Source: a virus
IMG/VR virus record: IMGVR_UViG_3300020477_000747
Span: 1-21,856 of that record
Strand: one strand, 5' to 3'
Length of the DNA stretch: 21,856 bases
Shown: piece by piece, positions 1-8,781 of the stretch
Position numbering within the stretch: position 1 is the stretch's first letter
Layout of the letters: each line of letters starts with the position of its first letter
The notes under the pieces: generated by a model
Databases searched by the model: none
What the model saw: the letters and a program-made list of their open reading frames with translations, nothing else
Told to the model about the DNA's origin: nothing
Translations under genes and position numbers: made by a program

Positions 1-956
1 CTGGAATAACTGGACAAGCTTACTATGTTGTGGCGGTTACAGGATATTCTGCTGGTGCTGGAACGGTTAGAGTAAATCCTAAATTTACAACTGCTAACAA
101 ACCAACTCACGCTGAAACTGCTACTTTAAGAAGTAATTACTCAAACATAAGATTAACAGGACACGACTTCCTAGATGTTGGTACTGGAGATATTGCAACA
201 ACTAATTATCCAAATGCTCCAACACAGGCGGCAGACGCTAATGATGAAATCTATGAAGCTGATAGAGGAAGAGTATTCTATTCTTCAACAGACCAAGATG
301 GTAACTTTAGAGTAGGTAATCTATTTAAAATTGAACAGGCAACTGGTAAGGCAACATTGAATGCCGAAGCATTTGACCTTTCTGGATTACAAGAATTAAG
401 TTTAGGTTCAAGTGCTCAAGGAAACTTTGGTGCTACAATTGCTGAATTTAGTACAGACGGAACATTGGCAGACAATTCTGATACTGCTCTTGTAACCGAA
501 AGAGCTATTAAGACTTATGTAGATGGACAACTTGGTGGTGGTCAAAACGACTTGTCAGTTAACTCATTAACGGCAGGTTCAATTACTGCAACAGGACAAA
601 CTATTTCTACAACAGGATTAAGTGGAACAGATGTTAATTTAACTATTGGAACACAAAACGATGGTATAATTACATTAAACGCACAAACACAAATAGGAAT
701 TACACCTTCGGCTGCTAACGACATAGTTAATAAATCATATGTTGATTCGCAAGGTACTCCAACATTACAAACACTTTCAATTGATGATGTTGATTTGGCA
801 TTAAAACGAAGAGTTATTACAAATGCTAATGAACTAATCCAAAAAGAAAGTACTCGTTTTGATGGTACAGATAAAGCTGAAGGATTTGAATTTATCAACG
901 GCACTATGCAAATTAATATAGACAAAGCTGGAGATTTGGTAATAGAAACAATATAA
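1..956 (+). CDS. Virion structural protein, C-terminal part (5' end outside window)
   Basis: The reading frame is open from the left edge (first full codon at position 3), so the gene begins upstream. A GTG at 30 is in frame but has no ribosome site and is unlikely to be the true start. The visible ~318 residues include the stretch GRVFYSSTDQDGNFRVGN followed by LFKIEQATGKATLNAEAFDLSGL, a signature I associate with virion structural proteins of T4-like cyanophages and pelagiphages. Two similar segments, ERAIKTYVDGQLGG and NDIVNKSYVDSQG, look like repeated short fibre or collar units separated by a Thr/Ser/Gly-rich beta-type region. The C-terminus is acidic and amphipathic. Its place just before three tail-fibre-like genes supports a baseplate or fibre role. 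The exact position in the virion is not known. The stop overlaps a late promoter box for the next gene. Confidence 0.7.
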   Translation, partial: GITGQAYYVVAVTGYSAGAGTVRVNPKFTTANKPTHAETATLRSNYSNIRLTGHDFLDVGTGDIATTNYPNAPTQAADANDEIYEADRGRVFYSSTDQDGNFRVGNLFKIEQATGKATLNAEAFDLSGLQELSLGSSAQGNFGATIAEFSTDGTLADNSDTALVTERAIKTYVDGQLGGGQNDLSVNSLTAGSITATGQTISTTGLSGTDVNLTIGTQNDGIITLNAQTQIGITPSAANDIVNKSYVDSQGTPTLQTLSIDDVDLALKRRVITNANELIQKESTRFDGTDKAEGFEFINGTMQINIDKAGDLVIETI

Positions 957-959
957 ATA
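952..959 (+). promoter_or_regulatory. T4-type late promoter (TATAAATA)
   Basis: Perfect match to the T4 late promoter -10 box TATAAATA, which in T4 is read by the phage sigma factor gp55. It overlaps the stop codon of the upstream gene and lies 22 nt before the ATG at 982, leaving a short leader with AGGAAG (969-974) as ribosome site. Assignment rests on the motif and on its recurrence at gene starts in this window. Confidence 0.7.
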
Positions 960-981
960 TAGTAAATTAGGAAGATAAACA

Positions 982-3900
982 ATGGCAACAACAAAAACTA
1001 GAATTGGAAATCTGTTCTTCAATTATCAAGGAGAATATTCAAGTACAAAAACATATTATAAAGACGATGTTGTTATGTACAACAACACAGATTGGATTTG
1101 TACAAAGAATTCTGCTACAACGGGAACTGCTCCAGTAGACAATCAAAGAAGATATGTCAGAATTACTAAAGCTGTTTCAGCTAGTACAGGTTCTAACGCA
1201 TATAAATGGGATGGTGAAGCTGCTTGGCCTCAATCAGAAGTACAATATAAAATTGGTGATACTTTAGTTTTACACCAAGATGGAAACGATTTTGATGATA
1301 ACAAAATTGCTTTTTCAGATTCATCTACAAACAAAAATACAAATTTATACCACAAAGATGTTACCTATTTCTTAAATGGTAAAGCTGTTGGTGCTGGTAC
1401 GGCAACTAATGAATATTTTAATTCATCAGCTTTTAACAATGCTACTAAAAGAGAAATTAGAATAGATTTTACAAGTGAAACACCTAAAGAAATTTATATG
1501 TTTAACTATGATAATCCAAGTGCCAATTGGGGTCCTAAAATAGTTGTTGCTGACCATTCAATTTGGAAACCGATTAGACAATCATTTAAATGGAGAGGTG
1601 AACACGATAACACAAACGATAGTGGTTCATATCAAACTTATTACACAAATGACATAGTAAGAATAGTTGTTCCTTTAGATAACGACTTTTCTGAAACGGT
1701 TATGGACCAAGAGCATATTCAATCTGCAAGAGCTACTTATATTTGTATAAGACAGCACACTTGCGATGGTACAAGTAAGTTTTTACCTTGGGACCAAGAA
1801 GTTGATACAGACGACAATAAGTATTGGGAAAGAATTTCAGAAGAAATGCAATTTGATGATGAGATAGTTGAAGATAGTGGAGCTGTTGCTACAATTACAA
1901 ACATATCTGCTGCTTCTCCAAGTAGAAAACAAGGATTTTACTGGTCTGTTAATTCTAAAAACATAACTGCCGCTGCTGAAAACTCAAATGCTGGTAGAAC
2001 AGGTGGATATAATCCTCCAATGTTTGATGTTGAAGTAGAAGGTTATCAATCTGCAAAAACTTGGACAATTGAAACAAGTGCTCATTACAAAAGAAAAAAA
2101 GGAAAATACAATAATGTAACCCATACTTCTTCAAGTGGTGGTGGTTCAAACTCCTATTGGGATTTTGAAGTTGATATGGAAGGAAAAGTAACCAAAGCTG
2201 TTCTTACGAAGAAAAATCTTGGTGGTGATATGGGTGGATTAGGATATGCTGTTAACGAAGAATTAACTTTTGCTGATTCAAGTTTCGGTGGAGGTGGTGC
2301 TCCAGATGTTGTATTAAAGATTACTGCAATAGGAACTTGGGGTGCATTAAACATTAATTTAGCCAAAGACGATAGACAAGGAAGACAATACGCACAATGG
2401 TATAACGATAATGAAGCACCAGTATTTGGTGGAGAAAATAACGCTACTAATGACCAATTAGGATTTGATGGACAAATATTTTATTCTTCTTCAAATGTAA
2501 CCTTTGATGTTGCAAGTACAAGTAAAAAAGCTAGAGGTTATGCTACAAGATTTACAGGAAACAGATTAGAGTGTATGTCTCTATGTAATACAAATGGTCC
2601 AATTGGAGACGATAACAAGTATTACAGATTACCTGGACAATTCCAACAAGCTAATTGCGTTAACTGGCCGTGTTTTATTAATGGTCGTGGTGGTATTACA
2701 AGTTGGGGTTCAAACTCAAATGGACAAAACGGAATTAATCAAGGTTCTGTATTAATGGGAGTTGGAATGACTTTCCCATTTACAGATTGGTATAGAAGTA
2801 CAGATAACGGTGGTAGTGGTGTTCATACTACTCCTGATGGAGAACCACCTAAAGCACTTCAATTAATATCTGGATATGAAAGTGGTATGGCATTATTTAA
2901 TAATGGCGAAATATACCATTGGGGTTACGGAGGTCACGGACAAAGTGGTGACGCTGCTACTTCAAATAGAAGTTATCCAGTAAGATGTGGTGGAACATAT
3001 CAGGAAGTTTATCTTGCTGCTAACACTTCAACACACACTTTAAAAGATACAAAAATTAAAAGAATATGGGTTACTAATTGGGGCGGAGACAATAACACAA
3101 ATACACACTCTTGTTATGCGTTAGATACTGACGGAGAACTATGGGCGTGGGGTTATAATGGTTATGGTCAATTAGGACAAAACAATACTACAGACTTAAA
3201 CAGACCAACTAAAATTAACAAGACTTCTTACTTTAATGGTAATAAGATTCTTGCTTTCTGGACTGCTGGGGCAGGATACGCTTTCTGTTTCGCTTTAGAT
3301 ACTGCTGGAAAATTATATAGTTGGGGTTATAATGGATATGGAGTACTTGCTCAAGGTAACACAACAAACTTATCAGTACCAACTGAAATAACTGGTGTAA
3401 CCTTTGATAATGGTTCTTCAAACGCTGGTACAATTAAAAAATTATTAGTTGATTCTCAACAATCATACCAAAGGGTTGCTGTTCTTACAGACAAAGGTAA
3501 AATATATTGGTCTGGAAGAAATGAATATGGATGGGCGATGATGGGAAATACAACAGATGTTAATACATTTACTCAAATGTCTGGTGGACCTGGAAGCGGA
3601 ACTAATTCATATTGCGCTAATATGTGGTTTACTGGAAATGGAAGATACGCAAGTTTCTGGACTAAAGATAGTACAGGTGCTATAAAATGTTGTGGTTACA
3701 ATGGTTCTTATGAATTAGGAATTGGAAATAACAACAACCAATCAAGTGCTGTTGATCCTAAATGGCAAATTAATGGAACAACAACTGCTGATTTAGAAAA
3801 TATTAAAGACATTGGTTGTAATAGTGAATATGGTAACCAATGGTGTTGTAATGTATGGGTATTAACTTACGATGGATTTATGTTTAATACTGGAAGAAAT

Positions 3901-4200
3901 AACCACGGACTTGGATGCCAAGGTTGGTCTTCTGACTATACTAACAGACAATCTACAAACAACATAGAAGAAACAGATGACTATTACTTCCAAATGCAAA
4001 GAATGCCGAACTATGCACACGGCAGAATCGAAGATGTAAGAGGAAGAGGTTATTACTCTAGTGATGGTAATAGATACCACTTTAGAGAAATTAGAACATT
4101 TGATAACAGGTACCTAATGTGGGGTTACGGTGGAGATTATATGATGGGACAAAATGATGGAAACTACCACTCAATTGCACAACCACCTGTTCTTGGATAA
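982..4200 (+). CDS. RCC1-repeat beta-propeller virion protein, paralog 1
   Basis: 1072 residues. The N-terminal ~570 residues hold at least two copies of a small module with the pattern GEY-x(n)-Y-x(2)-D-D-V-V-x-Y, near residues 17-40 (FNYQGEYSSTKTYYKDDVV) and again near 207-230 (FKWRGEHDNT), similar in style to carbohydrate-binding modules of the CBM5/12 type. From about residue 565 to the end there are about eight RCC1-type blades, each with G-x-(L/I)-x-x-W-G-x-N-x-x-G-Q-L-G, for example GELWAWGYNGYGQLG and GKLYSWGYNGYGVLA. RCC1 repeats form a seven-bladed propeller; in phages such proteins are seen as virion or host-recognition components, although a specific receptor is not known. The start at 982 follows AGGAAG and a late promoter. 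The two following large genes are paralogs. Role in adsorption is inferred from position between structural genes and gp13. Confidence 0.75.
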   Translation: MATTKTRIGNLFFNYQGEYSSTKTYYKDDVVMYNNTDWICTKNSATTGTAPVDNQRRYVRITKAVSASTGSNAYKWDGEAAWPQSEVQYKIGDTLVLHQDGNDFDDNKIAFSDSSTNKNTNLYHKDVTYFLNGKAVGAGTATNEYFNSSAFNNATKREIRIDFTSETPKEIYMFNYDNPSANWGPKIVVADHSIWKPIRQSFKWRGEHDNTNDSGSYQTYYTNDIVRIVVPLDNDFSETVMDQEHIQSARATYICIRQHTCDGTSKFLPWDQEVDTDDNKYWERISEEMQFDDEIVEDSGAVATITNISAASPSRKQGFYWSVNSKNITAAAENSNAGRTGGYNPPMFDVEVEGYQSAKTWTIETSAHYKRKKGKYNNVTHTSSSGGGSNSYWDFEVDMEGKVTKAVLTKKNLGGDMGGLGYAVNEELTFADSSFGGGGAPDVVLKITAIGTWGALNINLAKDDRQGRQYAQWYNDNEAPVFGGENNATNDQLGFDGQIFYSSSNVTFDVASTSKKARGYATRFTGNRLECMSLCNTNGPIGDDNKYYRLPGQFQQANCVNWPCFINGRGGITSWGSNSNGQNGINQGSVLMGVGMTFPFTDWYRSTDNGGSGVHTTPDGEPPKALQLISGYESGMALFNNGEIYHWGYGGHGQSGDAATSNRSYPVRCGGTYQEVYLAANTSTHTLKDTKIKRIWVTNWGGDNNTNTHSCYALDTDGELWAWGYNGYGQLGQNNTTDLNRPTKINKTSYFNGNKILAFWTAGAGYAFCFALDTAGKLYSWGYNGYGVLAQGNTTNLSVPTEITGVTFDNGSSNAGTIKKLLVDSQQSYQRVAVLTDKGKIYWSGRNEYGWAMMGNTTDVNTFTQMSGGPGSGTNSYCANMWFTGNGRYASFWTKDSTGAIKCCGYNGSYELGIGNNNNQSSAVDPKWQINGTTTADLENIKDIGCNSEYGNQWCCNVWVLTYDGFMFNTGRNNHGLGCQGWSSDYTNRQSTNNIEETDDYYFQMQRMPNYAHGRIEDVRGRGYYSSDGNRYHFREIRTFDNRYLMWGYGGDYMMGQNDGNYHSIAQPPVLG
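3321..3343 (+). repeat. Direct DNA repeat within RCC1 blades, copy 1 (copy 2 at 7334-7356)
   Basis: A 23-nt stretch coding for the blade core W-G-Y-N-G-Y-G is identical here and at 7334-7356 in the next paralog. A one-mismatch relative occurs near 3149 in the same gene. Such identity at the DNA level, beyond the protein motif, suggests recent duplication or ongoing exchange between propeller genes. Confidence 0.6.
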
Positions 4201-4206
4201 TAAATA
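4199..4206 (+). promoter_or_regulatory. Probable late promoter, 7/8 match (AATAAATA)
   Basis: AATAAATA differs from the late consensus TATAAATA at the first base only. It lies 26 nt before the ATG at 4233, the same spacing as the perfect boxes elsewhere in the window, and overlaps the upstream stop codon just as the box at 952 does. AGAGGG and AGGA at 4212-4225 are candidate ribosome sites. Confidence 0.45.
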
Positions 4207-4232
4207 TAATAAGAGGGAAATAGGAAACTAAA

Positions 4233-7200
4233 ATGGCAAAAATAAATCTCGGAAGAATTAAACTACAATTCCAAGGAGAGTACGACACAAACCAGTTATA
4301 TAGAAGAGACGATATAGTCTACCACAGAAATGCTATGTGGATTTTGACTAGTGAATATCTTCCAGATGGTTCTAGTGCTTATGCTCCAGGAAGTAAGGTT
4401 CAAGGTTACAATGTAAAAGAAAGAACTGGTGGTAACTGGTCGCAAGATTCAGATTACAACGGTGCTGACGCATTTAAATATACACAATATTGGACTGAAA
4501 ACGAAAGAAAAGCTGAAAGACAAAGAACTGATAGAGACGGAAATCCTATCACTCACAATTCTACTTACGGCTCTAACGAAGAAGGTTCAATGGAAATGAA
4601 CCATAACCAAATCGATTCACATATGGGTACGATTGTTCGCCATCAATCCCACCTTATGGATGAATATGACGCTATGTTCCGAGAGACAGAAGACGATTAT
4701 TCAGAAATGGATACTTACAATGGTTATGAACAAACTTATTTTAGATACCACTACAGACCAGCAGACAATACTTTTGATGTTGCTGTTGCTGTTTCTGGTG
4801 GTGTTCCAGATTTCAAAATTGACAATAGATTAGGTTCATCTACTAAAGGAAGACAATTTGCTGGTTACAGAAACTATGAGTTTGTTAGAGAAGGACATAG
4901 ATATAACTTCATACAACAAAAGAATTCAAACAAATACTATCCGTTAGGATTTTCTTATACTGCCGATGGTATTCACAATACAGGTGACACAGGTAAATCA
5001 TTAGGACAAGACCACGATGGTCCTTACTATGTAAAAGGAACAACTTCAACTGGTGATAGTGGTTTCTTTTCACCTTTATACAAAACTGCTACTGCCGCTA
5101 ATGCTGAAGATACAAGACGAGGTGGACAAGGTGTATCACATAAACTAACTTTTAACCAAGACGATGTACCTGGTTATGAAACACAATCAGTTGCTTTACA
5201 AGGTTGGTTACACGATGATGGCACACAAAGAAAAGATACGCAAGTTTCAGTATTAACAGACGCTAGTAATAATACTTACTTACAGGTTACAAATGCTTGG
5301 GAAGGAACTACTTCAGGTGGTGCTTCTACAAGAACAAGAAAAACAATTTACATAAACACAGGTGATTCAACTGAACATCACGCACAAACAGGAACAACAT
5401 ATTCTTATGTTTATATTGATGGTGCATTACAAGTTGGCTCAAATGTAACCGCTACGGTAACATATAGTAGAGACGATACAACAACTGCTAATAATGGTGC
5501 TGGAAGAAAAAGACTTTTAATAAATGGAAAACCTGTTTATCAATTAGTTGCTGAAACAAATACTGCAACGGTTGATGGTATATCTGGTGCTTATCAGGCA
5601 ATAGATAATACTGGTACAGGAACAACTACTGCTTTAGGTTCATCTCCAACTTCTAACGAAGGTTTGGTTGAACTTTATATGCCAAAACTTACTGATCCAA
5701 CTGAAAATGCGGAAAGAACTTTCCAAGTTTCTGTTGCTTCTAGTAAATTTACTATAGATGGTGAAGCGCCAACTGCTAATACGGTTAAATTAGAAGAAGG
5801 AAAAACTTATAAGTTTGACCAATCAGATTCTTTAAACGACACTCACATTATAGGATTTTCAACAACTGCTGATGGTACACACGGCGGTGGGTCTGCATAT
5901 ACAACTGGAGTAACCTCTTATGGAACACCTGGAAAAGCAGGTGCTCATACGATAATTAAAGTAAGAGCTGGTACTGCTAAACTTTATGTTTATTGTACTG
6001 CTCACTCTGGTATGGGTTTTGCAACTGAAACATATGATACTTCTGCTAATTTAGGAAAAACATATGCTCCTGCAAACATAACTAAATGGAGAGGATTTGG
6101 TAAAAACGGATGGGTTAAATACTACCTAGATGGATACCAAGTTGATGAACACACTTACATTGAGACATTTTTCAATGGAACTGGAAACAATGATGACCAC
6201 GAATACAGACAAAAAATGGAAAATGGCAAATGGAAGGGTGGAAAACAATACAACTTTGAAAACAAAGGTGATAGAACGGTTGAGTTATATGTACCTTATC
6301 AAACAACTCAATCTGAAGCAGAAAAAACGGTTATATATCCATTCTGTTTAGAACCAACAACTGCTAGTAGAGCTACTACTGGTATGTACAACGATTTAGG
6401 TTTCTCAATTGAGAAGTCTTGGAGAGGTCATAAACATTGGGACAAAATACAATCATCTTTAAGATTTAGAGGTGAATATTCTGTTAATACACAATACAAT
6501 CACAATGATGTTGTGTCTTACAAACCTTTCAAAAGAATATCAACTGGTGAGAAATTTTACAGACACGGTACTGGATTATATAGATGTATAAGAGATAACA
6601 AAGGTAGACCACCTCAACACGGTTATATGGAACCAACAAGGTCTCCTTTAATGACTAAATCTTCGGTTACATCAAACAGACTTACTGGTTATTCTGACCA
6701 CGAATTTAACAATGAGACAGGTAAGAATTATCCTGCACATATTCAATCATATCATAATGCTTGGGAATCCTTTGCAGGTATGAACAACCAAGAACAATGT
6801 GCTGGTGTTTGGTTCCCGAATAGAGGTCCAATAGGTTGGCCTTATAAAGATGGAAGAAGCGAAAGTGCTAACATTTATAGATGTCATATGTACATTGATA
6901 AAAATGGTGCTGTATGGTCAATCGGACACGGTTCAGATAACCACAATATGGAACAAGGTCGTTCATCTTCATACTTTAGAGAAGTATCTTTTAGATGGAG
7001 AGATTTCTACAATTCAGAAAGTAGAAACGAAGGTGGATATAGTCATAGAGCAGGACCTAAATGGTCTCGTTATGACAGAATGAGAACACCAAGAGCTATC
7101 CAAATAGAAATGGGATATAGTTTTACAATGATATTATTTGATAATGGTGAAATCTTCCACGGTGGATATGGTTCACACGGACAACAAGGTACTGGTTATG

Positions 7201-8321
7201 ATGGTGCGCCAGGTATGGCAATATCACCTGACGGATTAGAAAATGTCCACTTCATTAAAATTAATATGAAGTATCAAAACGAAGATAGTACACATACTCC
7301 TTGCGCTTTAACAGACGAAGGCGATGTATATACTTGGGGTTATAATGGATATGGAGAGTGTGGTGATGGTAGAACACAAAATAACTACGGACCGAAAAGA
7401 ATACCTAGAGAATGGTTTAATGACGAGAAAATAATTGACATATGTTGCTCTGGTGGAGATAGTACATCTTTCTATGCTAGAACATCGCAAGATAACATTT
7501 ATGCTTGGGGAAGAAATAACATTGGTCAATTAGGAGATACAACAACTACAGACAAATACAGACCAATATTAATGACAGGATTTACTGCTTCTGATAATGG
7601 TGGTATCGCTGTATGGCAAGCTTGTTCTCACTCATCTAACTCTTGTTTCCAAATATTAGATGGAAACGGATATATTTGGAGTACAGGTAAAAACGATTAT
7701 GGTAACTTCTTTGATAACTCAACAACTGATAGAAGTACTATGACACAGGCAACTGCTTCTCCTGCTGGGGATATAGTTGACTTTTGGGCTTGTAGATGGA
7801 ACGGATATAAAACATCTTTCGTTAGATTGAAAAATGGAGAGACTTGGACTGCTGGACACTCTGGAGGTTATTACAATTCAGGTGATGGTGGAACAGGTAC
7901 AAATACTGCACCTGTACAAGTAGACAAAATTAACAATTTGAAAGAAGTTGCAATTTGCAATACTTATTCTGACCACGGAAGAAGTTATTGGTTAACTGAT
8001 AATGGGGAATTCTTCTGTCAAGGTAGGGATGTTTATTCATCTATGCCTAATCCAATTGCTGGAGATAACTGGAATGGTGAAGATGGAACATACAAACCAT
8101 ACCACGCTTATGTACCTGCAGGAACAAGAATAAGAACAATGTGTATTCAAGGTGTTGACCAAAGTACAAACTACTATGGACTACAACCTTGGGTAGGAAC
8201 TGAAGATGGACAAGCACTACTTTGGGGATATTCTAGTAATAACAACTTGGGACACCACGCAACTGCTACTTGGTCAAGTACAGGAAGAGCGATGATGTGG
8301 CAAGCTGGTAATGGTAGATAA
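4233..8321 (+). CDS. RCC1-repeat beta-propeller virion protein with cupredoxin-like domain, paralog 2
   Basis: 1362 residues, the largest gene here. Order of parts: an N-terminal GEY...Y..DDIVY module (residues ~8-35, LQFQGEYDTNQLYRRDDIVY); a domain with FSYTADGIHNTG (~180-305); a beta-rich middle; a cupredoxin-like domain at ~490-605 with HIIGFSTTADGTHGGG and YCTAHSGMGF; a second GEY module (~745-785, LRFRGEYSVNTQYNHNDVVSY); then about eight RCC1 blades from ~885 to the end (for example GDVYTWGYNGYGECG, DNIYAWGRNNIGQLG). In the cupredoxin-like domain H538, C588 and H591 sit where type-1 copper ligands would be; the usual axial Met position looks like Phe. The two ADG-H segments suggest an internal duplication. 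Virion or adhesin role is inferred from neighbours and domain style; copper binding is untested. Confidence 0.72.
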   Translation: MAKINLGRIKLQFQGEYDTNQLYRRDDIVYHRNAMWILTSEYLPDGSSAYAPGSKVQGYNVKERTGGNWSQDSDYNGADAFKYTQYWTENERKAERQRTDRDGNPITHNSTYGSNEEGSMEMNHNQIDSHMGTIVRHQSHLMDEYDAMFRETEDDYSEMDTYNGYEQTYFRYHYRPADNTFDVAVAVSGGVPDFKIDNRLGSSTKGRQFAGYRNYEFVREGHRYNFIQQKNSNKYYPLGFSYTADGIHNTGDTGKSLGQDHDGPYYVKGTTSTGDSGFFSPLYKTATAANAEDTRRGGQGVSHKLTFNQDDVPGYETQSVALQGWLHDDGTQRKDTQVSVLTDASNNTYLQVTNAWEGTTSGGASTRTRKTIYINTGDSTEHHAQTGTTYSYVYIDGALQVGSNVTATVTYSRDDTTTANNGAGRKRLLINGKPVYQLVAETNTATVDGISGAYQAIDNTGTGTTTALGSSPTSNEGLVELYMPKLTDPTENAERTFQVSVASSKFTIDGEAPTANTVKLEEGKTYKFDQSDSLNDTHIIGFSTTADGTHGGGSAYTTGVTSYGTPGKAGAHTIIKVRAGTAKLYVYCTAHSGMGFATETYDTSANLGKTYAPANITKWRGFGKNGWVKYYLDGYQVDEHTYIETFFNGTGNNDDHEYRQKMENGKWKGGKQYNFENKGDRTVELYVPYQTTQSEAEKTVIYPFCLEPTTASRATTGMYNDLGFSIEKSWRGHKHWDKIQSSLRFRGEYSVNTQYNHNDVVSYKPFKRISTGEKFYRHGTGLYRCIRDNKGRPPQHGYMEPTRSPLMTKSSVTSNRLTGYSDHEFNNETGKNYPAHIQSYHNAWESFAGMNNQEQCAGVWFPNRGPIGWPYKDGRSESANIYRCHMYIDKNGAVWSIGHGSDNHNMEQGRSSSYFREVSFRWRDFYNSESRNEGGYSHRAGPKWSRYDRMRTPRAIQIEMGYSFTMILFDNGEIFHGGYGSHGQQGTGYDGAPGMAISPDGLENVHFIKINMKYQNEDSTHTPCALTDEGDVYTWGYNGYGECGDGRTQNNYGPKRIPREWFNDEKIIDICCSGGDSTSFYARTSQDNIYAWGRNNIGQLGDTTTTDKYRPILMTGFTASDNGGIAVWQACSHSSNSCFQILDGNGYIWSTGKNDYGNFFDNSTTDRSTMTQATASPAGDIVDFWACRWNGYKTSFVRLKNGETWTAGHSGGYYNSGDGGTGTNTAPVQVDKINNLKEVAICNTYSDHGRSYWLTDNGEFFCQGRDVYSSMPNPIAGDNWNGEDGTYKPYHAYVPAGTRIRTMCIQGVDQSTNYYGLQPWVGTEDGQALLWGYSSNNNLGHHATATWSSTGRAMMWQAGNGR
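7334..7356 (+). repeat. Direct DNA repeat within RCC1 blades, copy 2
   Basis: Identical over 23 nt to 3321-3343 in paralog 1 and in the same reading frame relative to the blade motif W-G-Y-N-G-Y-G. Bases on both sides differ. It could seed homologous exchange between the two propeller genes. Confidence 0.6.
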
Positions 8322-8322
8322 T

Positions 8323-8330
8323 TATAAATA
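8323..8330 (+). promoter_or_regulatory. T4-type late promoter (TATAAATA)
   Basis: Perfect late box beginning just past the stop of paralog 2 and 34 nt before the ATG at 8365. No such box occurs between 8754 and 8782, so the 129-residue gene and the third RCC1 gene are probably transcribed together from here. Confidence 0.7.
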
Positions 8331-8364
8331 GAAGTATAACAAAAAAGAAAACGGAGAAATAACA

Positions 8365-8754
8365 ATGGCAAAAGTAATATATTCAATGACTGCTGGAATT
8401 GGTCAAGGTGATGATTATACTGCTCCTACAGGAGATACGCCTATTAGTTTAGGAGAAATGGATGGTAAAACATACTTTTCTATAGACGATGGTAATACTA
8501 CCATTTCAACTAGTGGTGCAAATGATTCTGTATATGGAGTATCAGTAGTATCAGACGCTGATGAGAAAACAAAACTAAAAAATTCTAGCTCTTATGTTGA
8601 ACAAGGTTTAGACGATTTAGACAAAAGTTTTATGGAAGGCAAAAAAATGATAGATTTATTATCAGATGTGGCAGATGACACTTCTGCAACTAAAACTGCT
8701 ATCGCTGACCACAAAACTGCTAAAGCTAACTTTTTATCAAATTTAGGATTTTAA
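8365..8754 (+). CDS. Small protein of unknown function in structural region
   Basis: 129 residues; I do not recognise the family. The first half is Gly/Thr/Asp-rich and beta-like (MAKVIYSMTAGIGQGDDYTAPTG, then DGKTYFSIDDGNTTIS). The second half is acidic and probably helical, with Lys-Asp-Leu-rich segments ending in KANFLSNLGF. There is no signal peptide, no membrane span and no cysteine. The start is supported by GGAG at 8353-8356 and a perfect late promoter upstream. It is followed 27 nt later by the third RCC1 gene, so it may be a virion accessory or a chaperone for the fibre-like protein; both ideas rest only on position. Confidence 0.65.
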   Translation: MAKVIYSMTAGIGQGDDYTAPTGDTPISLGEMDGKTYFSIDDGNTTISTSGANDSVYGVSVVSDADEKTKLKNSSSYVEQGLDDLDKSFMEGKKMIDLLSDVADDTSATKTAIADHKTAKANFLSNLGF

Positions 8755-8781
8755 TTAATTAAGTATTAAGGAAAGAGTAAT

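Noticed and set aside
542-994. 150-residue open frame on the minus strand
   Set aside because: It lies opposite a well-supported structural gene and its hydrophobic/cysteine-rich product is a mirror of the AT-rich coding strand; no ribosome site or family signature.
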